From positions 34,158 to 98,157 of the forward strand of contig CALCBD010000026.1 of assembly GCA_937897985.1 (NCBI GenBank): DNA of 64,000 nucleotides. Reading direction: 5' to 3'. Shown here piece by piece: positions 36,102-45,586 of this stretch (positions are counted from its first letter, which is position 1; the number at the start of each line of letters is the position of its first letter). The translations under genes were made by a program, and so were the position numbers. This DNA is from an uncultured Paludibacter sp. (GTDB lineage Bacteria; Bacteroidota; Bacteroidia; Bacteroidales; Paludibacteraceae). The notes under the pieces were generated by a model that searched no databases, was not told the origin of the DNA, and saw nothing but the letters and a program-made list of their open reading frames with translations.

Positions 36102-38111
36102 TCAATCCTCCTCTTTTGCTTTGAACGATTCCCATACGAAATAAGCGAGCAATCCGATAAAAGCAACTACTGCTGTAATCTGAGCTCCGTTTCCGTTTGG
36201 ATCGGCCCACAACTTCAGATTCAGTACTTCACCATCGCCTGTAAAAAAGATGATAAACGCACCGATAACTCCAAACAATGCAGCACCTGCAATAAATCCT
36301 GAGGAAATCAGAATGCCCCGCTGTGTTCGGGCATTAGCCAGTTTTTTGTTTTTCGAACTGTTTGAAAACCAATGATTAAGAAGCCCTCCAACTACGAGTG
36401 GCGTATTCAACGGCAGCGGAATAAACATACCCAGGGCAAAAGCAAGTGGCGAAATTTTCAACCAGTTGATTAAAACAGAAATGACAGCACCAATACCAAG
36501 CAATACCCAACTTACACCCGAACCTGACATTAACGGTTCGATGATGGCAGCCATAGCATTGGCCTGAGGAGCAGTCATAGGCTGCGGATGAGCAGGTGTC
36601 TGAACAAAACCATAAGCCTGATTCAAAATAAAAATAACAATACCAACTGTAGCTGCCGAGAGCAGGGTTCCGAGAAATTTATAGGTTTGTTGCTTGGCAG
36701 GCGTTGTACCAAGCCAGTAACCTACTTTCAAATCAGTAATAAATCCACCGGCCATCGAAAGTGCAGTACATACAATTCCACCAATTATCAGAGCGCTTAC
36801 CATTCCCTGCCAACCTTTCAAACCAACCGCCACCAAAACCACAGACGATAAAATCAGAGTCATCAAAGTCATCCCTGATACAGGATTTGAACCTACAATG
36901 GCAATTGCATTGGCTGCAACAGTTGTAAACAAAAATGATATTACCAAAATGGTTACAAGGGCAATGGCAGCCTGAAGTAAAGTTACTTTAACACCTATGA
37001 TTAAGAAAATAAAAACAGCAATTAAAGTCAAAAAGATGAAAAGCATAACGAATGACATTTTCAGGTCCTTCTGCGTTCTTTCGGTTTTCACATCGGAATG
37101 AGTTTTACTTCCAACTCCAAAAGCTAATTTAAATGCTCCACCTATTACGTTTGAAGATTTAATAATGCCGATAATACCGGCCATTGCGATTGCTCCGATA
37201 CCAATGGGGCGAACATAAAGTTTGAAGATTTCCTCTGCTGACATTGCGTCAAAAGGATTTATACCACCTCCAACTGATGCTGAAAGGGCTCCTATTTCAT
37301 TTACCAGCGGAATCAGCACCAGCCAGGAAAGTAAAGAACCAACTGTGATAATCAGCGCATAACGTAGTCCGACCAGATAACCAAAGCTAAAAATCAATGC
37401 ACTCACATTAAACTTAAGTACCATTTTAACCTTATCGGCTAATACCTGTCCCAATGGAATGACACGTGTGCTTACTTCTTCGCTCCAGAGCCTGAGGGCT
37501 GAAAAACAAAAATCGAACAATCCGCCGATCAATCCACTAATGATTAATAATTTTGCCTGATTGCCACCTTTTTCACCTGTCATCAGGATTTCCGTAGTGG
37601 CTGTTGCCTCCGGAAATGGAAGTTTTCCGTGCATGTCCTTCACAAAGTACTTACGGAATGGGATTAAGAATAAAATACCTAAAAATCCGCCAAAGAGGGA
37701 CGAAAAAAATATTTGCCAGAAGTCAACTTCGATTTCGGGATATTTTGCCTGTAAAATGTACAATCCGGGGATGGTAAAAACCGCACCTGCTACTATTACA
37801 CCCGAGGATGCACCGATGGACTGTATAATCACATTCTGACCTAAAGCACCTTTCCTGCGCATGGCAGCCGATGCTCCTACAGCAATAATCGAAATGGGTA
37901 TCGCAGCTTCAAATACCTGCCCGATTTTGAGTCCTGAATAGGCAGCAGCAGCTGAGAAAATCACAGCCATCAGCAACCCCATACCGACTGACCAGGTGGT
38001 AACTTCAGGAAACACAGATTTCGCCGGCATTACCGGTTGATATTCTTCTCCATCGTTTAATTCGCGATAAGCATTCTCGGGTAATCCCGCTATTTTTTCT
38101 TCTTCTTTCAT
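36102..38111 (-). CDS. OPT-family oligopeptide transporter
   Basis: This is a 669-residue integral membrane protein with about 16 predicted helices. It begins with a soluble segment (residues 1-35), then TWSVGMGLLMAVIFSAAAAYSG at 39-60 and GLKIGQVFEAAIP, typical of the bacterial OPT branch. Further family features are PFRKYFVKDMHGKLPFPEATA and NPFDAMSAEE. Members carry oligopeptides or metal chelates driven by the proton gradient. The gene stands next to peptide- and glycan-degrading enzymes on the same strand (pullulanase and an M3 peptidase), with 80-100 bp gaps that do not prove an operon. Confidence 0.92.
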   Translation of the reverse strand: MKEEEKIAGLPENAYRELNDGEEYQPVMPAKSVFPEVTTWSVGMGLLMAVIFSAAAAYSGLKIGQVFEAAIPISIIAVGASAAMRRKGALGQNVIIQSIGASSGVIVAGAVFTIPGLYILQAKYPEIEVDFWQIFFSSLFGGFLGILFLIPFRKYFVKDMHGKLPFPEATATTEILMTGEKGGNQAKLLIISGLIGGLFDFCFSALRLWSEEVSTRVIPLGQVLADKVKMVLKFNVSALIFSFGYLVGLRYALIITVGSLLSWLVLIPLVNEIGALSASVGGGINPFDAMSAEEIFKLYVRPIGIGAIAMAGIIGIIKSSNVIGGAFKLAFGVGSKTHSDVKTERTQKDLKMSFVMLFIFLTLIAVFIFLIIGVKVTLLQAAIALVTILVISFLFTTVAANAIAIVGSNPVSGMTLMTLILSSVVLVAVGLKGWQGMVSALIIGGIVCTALSMAGGFITDLKVGYWLGTTPAKQQTYKFLGTLLSAATVGIVIFILNQAYGFVQTPAHPQPMTAPQANAMAAIIEPLMSGSGVSWVLLGIGAVISVLINWLKISPLAFALGMFIPLPLNTPLVVGGLLNHWFSNSSKNKKLANARTQRGILISSGFIAGAALFGVIGAFIIFFTGDGEVLNLKLWADPNGNGAQITAVVAFIGLLAYFVWESFKAKEED

Positions 38112-38194
38112 ATTAAATATTAAAATTAATTACAACCTTTGGATAAAGTCTTAAAATCCGATTTATAAATTATATTTTCTGATTTTAAAACTTA

Positions 38195-40192
38195 TTATTC
38201 GACATACATGATACTCGCTGACGAAGGAGCTACGGTAAATTTCGTCGATTTCAGTTTCATAATCCCTGACAGATCTATAAGTCCATCATGACAAACAACA
38301 GTCCAGGGAGCCTGCGGGACATCAAGAGTGACCGGCTTCCTGTTTCCGTTGTAAATAACGAGTATGTCTTTCCATTTTTCGCCATTCACATGATCGTTCA
38401 GAGTAAATGCCACAACATTAGGTGCAATTGAATCCATAAAATTCAAATGTTTCTGAACCATTTCCTGAGTTGGAATACGAAACGCTGCATGTTCTTTTCG
38501 TAACTCAATCAGATCGCGGTAATAATTGAAAACATCCTTGTACTTTGTTTTATTATCCCAGTTGATCCGGTTGATGGAATCTGGTGATTGATAAGTATTG
38601 TGAATTCCCATTTTATCGCGGTAAACTTCTTCGCCCGCATAAATAAACGGAACTCCCTGAGCGGTAAAAACGATGGTTTGTGCCAGTTTATTGAATCGCA
38701 TCAGTTCTTCATCTGTAGCACCGGCTGGTCTGGATTCCTTCAGTTTATCAACCAGACACATATCATCATGACACGACACATAATTGATAACCTGAGTGGG
38801 GTTATTGGCATAAGGTTCTTTTGAATAAATAGCTTTACTATAGTCCACCTGCGGATGTTGTGTAGCTGCAACCACCCCGAATTTCACGCTTTCCTCAAGG
38901 CTGTCGGTGCCCGATACAAAGCCGGGTATTTCGGCATGCATCCAGCTCCCTTTCAACGCATCACGAATATCATCACTGAAAACGGCAATATTTTCAAGTT
39001 GTCTGGCATTCTTTTTCAAAGCACGTTTTTCTTCGGCAAGTGGTGAGTTTCCTGCAGTCCAGCCTTCGCCATACAGGAATATTGAAGGGTCAATTTTATC
39101 GAGTGCTGCACGTATTTCGTTCATTGTTTCGATATCGTGAATACCCATTAAATCAAATCTGAATCCATCAACATGATACTCAGTTGCCCAGTAGAGCAAA
39201 GATTCAATCATAAATTTGCGCATCATTGGCCGTTCGGAAGCGGTTTCATTTCCGCATCCCGATGCATTGGACCACGTACTGTCGGCATTCATCCGGTAAA
39301 AATAACCCGGAGCCAATAAATTGAGGTGCGATTTTTCGCCTGCCGATGTATGATTATATACCACATCCATAATTACTCTGATTCCGGCTTTGTGCAATGA
39401 CTGAACCATCTGTTTAAACTCACGGATCCGGCATAAAGGATCAGCGGGATTTGTTGAATAACTTCCTTCCGGGACATTATAGTTAAGAGGATCATATCCC
39501 CAGTTATACTTATTCTCAAAAAGTTTCGATTCGTCGATGGAAGCAAAATCAAAAGAAGGCAGCAAATGTACATGAGTGATACCGAGCTCCTTCAGGTGAT
39601 CAATACCGGTCATTTCACCTGCCTGATTTTTGGTGCCATGTTCGGTAAATGCCAGAAATTTTCCTTTGTTTTTTATGCCGGATGCAGGCGACATTGAAAA
39701 ATCGCGGACATGCAATTCATATAAAACAATATCTGTAAAATTTTTGAGTGGCGGACGTGTATCATTTTCCCAGCCATCCGGATTTGTTTCAGCCAAATCG
39801 ATAATGGCTGCACGTTTGCCGTTAATACCGGTAGCTTTTACCCACATCCCCGGAGTTTCATCCAACCATTTTTCGCCGATTCGGACCTGAAATGTATAAA
39901 ATTTACCTTTCAGGTTCCTGTCAATTTCTTTTTTCCATGTTCCGTTTTCCGATCGTTTCATATCAAATGTTTCATAGGCAGCACCTTCACTTCCGTTATC
40001 GTAAAGTAATAATTTCACTTCGGAAGCTGTAGGAGCCCAAACTCTGAATTTACTCGATTGTGCGGAATAGACCAGTTCCAGGTCATTTCCTTCGTACACC
40101 GGATAATCATCGTAGCTCTGATACTTCGGTACATTGTTGCAAGCGCACAAAAAACCAACCATTAAAGTCATAAGAATCTGATTTACTTTCAT
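38195..40192 (-). CDS. pulA: Type I pullulanase, lipoprotein
   Basis: This debranching enzyme cuts alpha-1,6 bonds in pullulan, amylopectin or glycogen. The 665-residue protein has a lipoprotein signal (lipobox LCAC, Cys18), a CBM48-type N-terminal domain (about 45-105, FRVWAPTASEVKLLLYD), and a GH13 catalytic domain. The type I signature YNWGYDP is at 229-235; the nucleophile is D347 in VDGFRFDLMG, the acid/base is E376 in LYGEGW, and SCHDD provides the third acid. A surface or periplasmic location follows from the lipid anchor. The presence of this enzyme fits starch or glycogen use, separate from the SusCD locus at 10-20 kb. Confidence 0.95.
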   Translation of the reverse strand: MKVNQILMTLMVGFLCACNNVPKYQSYDDYPVYEGNDLELVYSAQSSKFRVWAPTASEVKLLLYDNGSEGAAYETFDMKRSENGTWKKEIDRNLKGKFYTFQVRIGEKWLDETPGMWVKATGINGKRAAIIDLAETNPDGWENDTRPPLKNFTDIVLYELHVRDFSMSPASGIKNKGKFLAFTEHGTKNQAGEMTGIDHLKELGITHVHLLPSFDFASIDESKLFENKYNWGYDPLNYNVPEGSYSTNPADPLCRIREFKQMVQSLHKAGIRVIMDVVYNHTSAGEKSHLNLLAPGYFYRMNADSTWSNASGCGNETASERPMMRKFMIESLLYWATEYHVDGFRFDLMGIHDIETMNEIRAALDKIDPSIFLYGEGWTAGNSPLAEEKRALKKNARQLENIAVFSDDIRDALKGSWMHAEIPGFVSGTDSLEESVKFGVVAATQHPQVDYSKAIYSKEPYANNPTQVINYVSCHDDMCLVDKLKESRPAGATDEELMRFNKLAQTIVFTAQGVPFIYAGEEVYRDKMGIHNTYQSPDSINRINWDNKTKYKDVFNYYRDLIELRKEHAAFRIPTQEMVQKHLNFMDSIAPNVVAFTLNDHVNGEKWKDILVIYNGNRKPVTLDVPQAPWTVVCHDGLIDLSGIMKLKSTKFTVAPSSASIMYVE

Positions 40193-40298
40193 AATATTTT
40201 ATTGATGTGTTATTTTGAAAATCCGAAAAAATATTTATTAATCATAGATACAATAACTATCAAAACACAGGTTCAAAAAACAAATCTGCCCTGAACGT

Positions 40299-42386
40299 TT
40301 ATTTAATCCCGTTTCTGATTAACAGAGCATCAATCGTTGGTTCCTGTCCCCTGAATCTTTTGTACAAAATCATTGGGTGTTCGGTTCCTCCCTTCTTCAG
40401 GATATTTTCTCTGAATGAAGCAGCTGTTTTCTTATCAAAAATACCATTTTTTGCGAAAACCGAAAATGCGTCTGCATCAAGCACTTCGGCCCATTTGTAA
40501 CTATAATATCCGGCTGCATATCCACCTGAAAAAATATGGTTAAACGTAGGACTCATGGCTACTTCATTGATGGCCGGTAAAATCTGGGTCGATGCCATTG
40601 CATCTTTTTCCATTTTTACCACGTCGCCTTCATACGGTTTTTCGATGGTATGCCATGCCATATCAAGATAGCCGAAGCTTAACTGACGCAGACAGAAATA
40701 AGCGCAGTTAAAATTTTCAGAATCTTTAATCTTCTTAATTAAATCGGCCGGAATTTTCTCACCTGTTTGATAATGAACGGCAAAACCATCGAGAAATTCT
40801 TTTTCCGATGCCCAGTTTTCCATTATCTGCGAGGGAAGTTCAACAAAATCGCGGTACACATTGGTTCCTGATAAAGACTGATAGGTGCATTTCGTCAGCA
40901 TTCCGTGTAATGAATGTCCGAATTCATGCAAAAATGTGGTCAATTCCTCAAAGGTAAGTAATGCAGGTTTTGTCCCGGTTGGTCGTGTAAAGTTCATTAC
41001 CAGAGTGATATGCGGACGGCTATCGGTTTTACCATCAATATACTGAGGTTTGAAATCGCTCATCCACGCACCTGCACGTTTACCGTCACGGGGATGGAAA
41101 TCAGTGTATAAAACGGCTAAAAATTTCCCTTTTTCATCAATAACATCATAGGCATCCACTTCAGGGTGATAAACCGGTATGGATTTGTTTTTTATAAATT
41201 TAATGCCGTAAAGTTTTGTTGCAAGTCCGAAAACTCCTTTCTTAACATTTTCTAATTCAAAATATGGTCTTAACATTTCATCGTTTAAATCATATTTTTC
41301 TTCTTTCAATTTTTCGGAATAATAGGACCAGTCCCATGACTGAATATTAAAATAGGCTCCTTTTGAATCGGCATAAGCCTGTACTTCAGCATATTCTTTC
41401 ATAGCAGCCGGTTTATATGCTACCAGCAACTTATCAAGAAGATCGTAAACATTCTGTTTCTTTTCGGCCATTCTGTCTATTAAAACATAATCGGCATAGG
41501 AAGCATGTCCGAGCAGATTGGCGATTTTCAGACGCGTATTTGCAATTTTGCGAATATTCTCAAGATTATCGTACTCACCACCCTGCATACATCTCGATGT
41601 ATAAGCCATGTACAATTCACGACGCAAATCGCGATTGTCGGCATATTTCATCAAAGGAACAAAAGTAGTGGCTTTAAGATCGAGTAACCACCCTTCTTTA
41701 CCATGTTTTTTTGCATTTATGGCCATCATATCCAGAACATCCTGCGGCAAACCGGCCAGCAATGATTTGTCGGTTATAAGTTTATTCCAGTTGTTGGTTT
41801 CTTTCAGTGCATTTTGTCCGAAATTTAATGTCAGAATGCTTAAGTCCTTCGAAAGCTGACGGTAAATTTCTTTATCACTGTCCGACAGGTTGGCACCATT
41901 ATCGGCAAATCCCTCGTAGGTATTTTTCAAAAGCATTTGCTGTTCGGGGGTCAGTTTCAGATTCATTCTGTTATCGTAAACTGCTTTTACACGGGCAAAC
42001 AGCTTTTCATTAAGTCGGATGGCATTCGAATGTTCGGTAACTATTGGTGACAGCTTCTGAGCTACGGCCTGCATTTCGTCGTTAGTTTCGGAACTGAGCA
42101 GGTTATAAAACGGTGAACTGACCTTACTCAATAATGAACCGCTGTTTTCGAGTGCCACTATTGTGTTTTCGAATGTTGCAGGCTTTTCGTTTTTAATAAT
42201 TTGGTCAATTTCCGCATTATGTTGTTTTATAGCTTCTTCGAAAGCAGGCATATAATGTTCAACCTTAATTTTATCGAACGGAATAGTCTGATGTGGAGTT
42301 TTGTAAACCTCCAGAAGTGGATTTGCGGCATTTACAACACCGGCCACAGTGAGTGCTGTCATAAGTAATATAGTTTTTGATTTCAT
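40299..42386 (-). CDS. M3-family zinc metallopeptidase (dipeptidyl carboxypeptidase/oligopeptidase A type)
   Basis: This is a 695-residue exported zinc peptidase. The active site is H487-E488-F-G-H491 in FLHEFGHSLHGM, with the third ligand in the downstream helix. The rest of the protein is the helical bowl seen in Dcp and OpdA, which limits substrates to short peptides. A signal peptide (1-20, ending VVNA) predicts a periplasmic location. The gene may feed peptides toward the OPT transporter encoded on the same strand; this is inference from neighbourhood. Confidence 0.93.
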   Translation of the reverse strand: MKSKTILLMTALTVAGVVNAANPLLEVYKTPHQTIPFDKIKVEHYMPAFEEAIKQHNAEIDQIIKNEKPATFENTIVALENSGSLLSKVSSPFYNLLSSETNDEMQAVAQKLSPIVTEHSNAIRLNEKLFARVKAVYDNRMNLKLTPEQQMLLKNTYEGFADNGANLSDSDKEIYRQLSKDLSILTLNFGQNALKETNNWNKLITDKSLLAGLPQDVLDMMAINAKKHGKEGWLLDLKATTFVPLMKYADNRDLRRELYMAYTSRCMQGGEYDNLENIRKIANTRLKIANLLGHASYADYVLIDRMAEKKQNVYDLLDKLLVAYKPAAMKEYAEVQAYADSKGAYFNIQSWDWSYYSEKLKEEKYDLNDEMLRPYFELENVKKGVFGLATKLYGIKFIKNKSIPVYHPEVDAYDVIDEKGKFLAVLYTDFHPRDGKRAGAWMSDFKPQYIDGKTDSRPHITLVMNFTRPTGTKPALLTFEELTTFLHEFGHSLHGMLTKCTYQSLSGTNVYRDFVELPSQIMENWASEKEFLDGFAVHYQTGEKIPADLIKKIKDSENFNCAYFCLRQLSFGYLDMAWHTIEKPYEGDVVKMEKDAMASTQILPAINEVAMSPTFNHIFSGGYAAGYYSYKWAEVLDADAFSVFAKNGIFDKKTAASFRENILKKGGTEHPMILYKRFRGQEPTIDALLIRNGIK

Positions 42387-42474
42387 TTGAAAAAATTGTT
42401 TTTAAGCCTGATTATTAAACATATATAAACTCATTCAAAATTCATTATCAGTAAAAAAATCAGGTTGGTAATTT

Positions 42475-43827
42475 TTATTTAATTGTTAATTTTTGATGAT
42501 ATTTTTGATTTGATTTTTCTGCTATTAAAATATAAATACCTTTTGGAAAACCTGTTATATCTATAACTCCCGATTGTGCAGGTCCTTCATTTTTTCTGAT
42601 TAGTAATCCTTCCGGATTGTAAACCGCCCATCGGTTTATTCCGCTCAGGGAATTGTTGAAATAAAAAATGCCGTTCGACGGATTCGGAAAAACAGTCAGT
42701 GTGTTATCGGAATCATCAATAACAACCTGTGGTTCAGAACTATTAACGATATTCGAATAGATGATTTTCAATTTTTTTGCTTTTTGCAATTGCATATCAC
42801 CGTTGAACGAAAACGGAATATATGAACTGACTAACTGGCCTTTATTACCACCCCAGAATCCGTTTGCCGACTCGATAGTTTGGGTATTACTGTCAACCTG
42901 ATCGCTGTAACTGATGGAAACCGCATTTCTCCACTGTTTGTAGATTGGCAGCATAAGCCTTTTTTGAGCCAGGTTTCCTGAAGAATCATAATCATAAATA
43001 TAGTTCACTGATTTTTCCCAGAACATTGATTTCCAATAAAATAGGAATTCAGTAATTAATCTGCCATTGTTATCGTACTCATATTCGGTTTTGCTGTTGT
43101 TTTCCCATCCTGATATTTGTTCATTCCATACAGCCGAACGTTGCGAAGAAACAAGTTGCGTACCGGGCACATAGAACCATTTATTTAATTGAACATTGCG
43201 ATACAGTGTATCAACAATCTGTTCCTGCTGAAGCACCGAAAAAACCGTGGAATCAGGATGATAAGCATAGGTATTTTTAATTTTATTTATCTGTATACCT
43301 TTGTTATAGAGTGTGATGTATAAATCTTTGAGCCGGCGATTTTCATATACATAATCATTTACCGACGAAATAACCCACCGGTTATCTGCAAAAACATATT
43401 CGGATTTTTTTTCTAATGCAGAGTTTTTAAAATCTGACACTACTTTTTTGTAACTTTTTTTGATATTACTTTCTATATCTGAGAATAACTCAACGGTTTG
43501 TCCTTCCGGTTTTGAAAATTCTATAAGGTGAGTATCAATCCAGCCATCATTCTTCCATATCCTTTCGATCTGGTTTGTACACAGGCCATTAATAAAAATT
43601 CTTTCGATCTGTGAATAATTTAACCAATTTCCGAATTTCAGATATGATTTGGTTTCTAAAACAACATCTTTCTGATTTTCATACAAATAACTAATTTTGA
43701 AGGTGCTGTCGTTTTCAAAAACATTAATTTCAGAAATTAATGTTTTTGAATTTTCCGAAAATACGATTTCAGTTGTCAGAAAAAATGTAAGGGAAAAAAG
43801 TAATTTTCGGAAAAATAAATTTCTCAT
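42475..43827 (-). CDS. Exported protein with type IX secretion (type A) sorting domain
   Basis: This is a 450-residue secreted protein. It has a signal peptide (about 1-24, LLFSLTFFLTTEIVFS), a long region of repeated beta-strand units (many RHS- or YD-like pieces such as YEYDNNGRLITEF and YIYDYDSSGNLAQKR), and a C-terminal type A sorting domain (about 375-450) beginning VFPNPSNGIFYF and ending GIYILIAEKS then QKLTIK. This proves use of a type IX secretion system, although no secretion-machine gene lies in the window. The function of the passenger region is not recognised. A consensus promoter lies 38 bp upstream. Confidence 0.85.
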   Translation of the reverse strand: MRNLFFRKLLFSLTFFLTTEIVFSENSKTLISEINVFENDSTFKISYLYENQKDVVLETKSYLKFGNWLNYSQIERIFINGLCTNQIERIWKNDGWIDTHLIEFSKPEGQTVELFSDIESNIKKSYKKVVSDFKNSALEKKSEYVFADNRWVISSVNDYVYENRRLKDLYITLYNKGIQINKIKNTYAYHPDSTVFSVLQQEQIVDTLYRNVQLNKWFYVPGTQLVSSQRSAVWNEQISGWENNSKTEYEYDNNGRLITEFLFYWKSMFWEKSVNYIYDYDSSGNLAQKRLMLPIYKQWRNAVSISYSDQVDSNTQTIESANGFWGGNKGQLVSSYIPFSFNGDMQLQKAKKLKIIYSNIVNSSEPQVVIDDSDNTLTVFPNPSNGIFYFNNSLSGINRWAVYNPEGLLIRKNEGPAQSGVIDITGFPKGIYILIAEKSNQKYHQKLTIK

Positions 43828-43864
43828 CCGGAATTTCGATTGTTACAAATGAATTATTTTCGTC

Positions 43865-43896
43865 CAAAAATACACATAATTATTCAAAATTACAAA
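43865..43896 (-). promoter_or_regulatory. Bacteroidetes-type promoter of the T9SS cargo gene
   Basis: On the plus strand CAAAAATA (43865-43872), 20-bp spacer, CAAA (43893-43896); on the minus strand this reads TTTG-N20-TATTTTTG, matching both consensus boxes. Confidence 0.8.
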
Positions 43897-43978
43897 TTGG
43901 TCAAAGTGTTAAAATTAAAAATTAATTTTAGCAGAGAGTCAGAATTCACAATTTAATCACTATCATTGCAAAAAAAAT

Positions 43979-44626
43979 ATGAAACAGATTAAGATACCCG
44001 TACTATCCGTTCAGAATGAAACGGAACTGACTTCTGTAGCCGAGATGCTTGAAGCAAATGGTGAAAAAGGAATAATTGAGTCGGTGAACTGGCCCGACAG
44101 TTATCCGTACAAACCGATTACAATTTTTCATATTGCCCGGACTGATAAAAGTATATTTATCAAATTTTCAGTACGTGGAAATTTACTTAAAGCTAAGTAC
44201 ACGGAGGACCAATCACCTGTACACGAAGATAGTTGTGTTGAGTTTTTCTGCAAACTACCTGAAAACGAACACTATACAAATTTCGAATTCAATTGCATTG
44301 GCACATGTTCGGCAAGCAAACGTAAATCGAGATACGATGATGTCCTGCTTTTCGATAAAGAGGAAATGCAACTCATCAAACGCTTTCCATCCATTGGCAC
44401 AAGAGCATTTAATGAGATGCAGGGAATTTTTGAATGGGAACTCACTGTTGAAATACCGTTTAAACTCATTGGAATTGACCCCGAAAATATTCCGCTTAAA
44501 CTGACCGGCAACTTTTATAAATGTGCCGACGATACCGAAAGCAAACACTACGTAAGCTGGAACCCTGTAAAAACGGCGGTTCCCGATTTTCATCAACCTC
44601 AGTATTTCGGTGAATTATTTTTGTAA
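43979..44626 (+). CDS. Cytoplasmic CBM9-like carbohydrate-binding protein
   Basis: This is a 215-residue protein with the fold pattern of the CBM9-like/DOMON group (HEDSCVEFFCKLPENEHYTNFEFN, IFEWELTVEIPFKLIG and KCADDTESKHYVSWNPV). It has no signal peptide, so it appears to stay in the cytoplasm, unlike xylanase-attached CBM9 modules. It is a single-domain protein conserved in Bacteroidetes but without a proven role. Its end lies 13 bp from the convergent pyrF end, and no terminator is obvious there. Confidence 0.8.
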   Translation: MKQIKIPVLSVQNETELTSVAEMLEANGEKGIIESVNWPDSYPYKPITIFHIARTDKSIFIKFSVRGNLLKAKYTEDQSPVHEDSCVEFFCKLPENEHYTNFEFNCIGTCSASKRKSRYDDVLLFDKEEMQLIKRFPSIGTRAFNEMQGIFEWELTVEIPFKLIGIDPENIPLKLTGNFYKCADDTESKHYVSWNPVKTAVPDFHQPQYFGELFL

Positions 44627-44639
44627 TAAAAAAATGTGA

Positions 44640-45476
44640 TCAGATTAAATCGGCCTGTTGAAGTAAATACTCCATTTCAAGCTGAACTTTATTAGCCTCA
44701 TTACGGGCAGCCTGAGCGAATTCAGCATCATTACCGGCATAGATAATTTGTCGTGACGAATTGACCAGCAATCCGCAGGAGCTGTTCATTCCGTATTTAG
44801 CAACTTCTTCGAGACTACCTCCCTGAGCACCTACTCCGGGTACCAGCAGAAAATGTTCCGGCACTATTGTCCGGATGCCGGTGAGCATTTCGGCTTTAGT
44901 AGCACCTACCACATACATCATATTTTCATCGGTTCCCCACTGTTGAGATGTTTTAAGTACTTTTTCAAAAAGTTTTTCACCGGTTTCTGCATCTTTAATA
45001 AGTTGAAAATCAAAAGCTCCCTTATTGGAAGTAAGTGCGAGTAAAATAACCCATTTGTCAGTATAAGTAAGAAACGGCGTGACTGAATCGGCTCCCATGT
45101 ACGGTGCCACAGTAACTGCATCAAAATTCATATTGCCCAGAAAAGTGCGGGCATACATGGCTGATGTATTTCCGATGTCCCCTCTTTTTGCATCAGCTAT
45201 GATAAACTGATCCGGATAATTATTACGGATATAATCAACAGTCCTGTCTAAAGCATCCCATCCGGCTAAACCCATACTTTCGTAAAATGCCAGATTAGGC
45301 TTGTAAGCTACGCATAAATCGGCGGTTGCATCAATGATAGCTTTATTGAACTCAAACACCGGATCTTCAAATTCATCGAACATGAATTCGGGGATTTTAT
45401 CAATGTCTGTATCGAGTCCGACACAGAGAAATGATTTTTTACGCTGTATATTTTCGAAAAGTTCCTGCTTTGTCAT
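44640..45476 (-). CDS. pyrF: Orotidine 5'-phosphate decarboxylase
   Basis: PyrF makes UMP from OMP, the last step of de novo pyrimidine synthesis. The 278-residue length and the motif DAKRGDIGNTSAMYA (D95, K97 and D100) place it in the longer type 2 subfamily. LCVGLDTDIDKIP starts the barrel, and LLVPGVGAQGG contributes the phosphate-binding loop. It lies downstream of prfA on the same strand, with a 110-bp gap. Confidence 0.96.
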   Translation of the reverse strand: MTKQELFENIQRKKSFLCVGLDTDIDKIPEFMFDEFEDPVFEFNKAIIDATADLCVAYKPNLAFYESMGLAGWDALDRTVDYIRNNYPDQFIIADAKRGDIGNTSAMYARTFLGNMNFDAVTVAPYMGADSVTPFLTYTDKWVILLALTSNKGAFDFQLIKDAETGEKLFEKVLKTSQQWGTDENMMYVVGATKAEMLTGIRTIVPEHFLLVPGVGAQGGSLEEVAKYGMNSSCGLLVNSSRQIIYAGNDAEFAQAARNEANKVQLEMEYLLQQADLI

Positions 45477-45586
45477 TTTTTAAAAAATTATATATTTAAT
45501 AAACAATAGTTTTCATCTGTCCCGGGTTAACAGAAGCAGATGCTGTAGAAACGAATAAGGTTCACTTTTTCGTAACTTCTACCATA

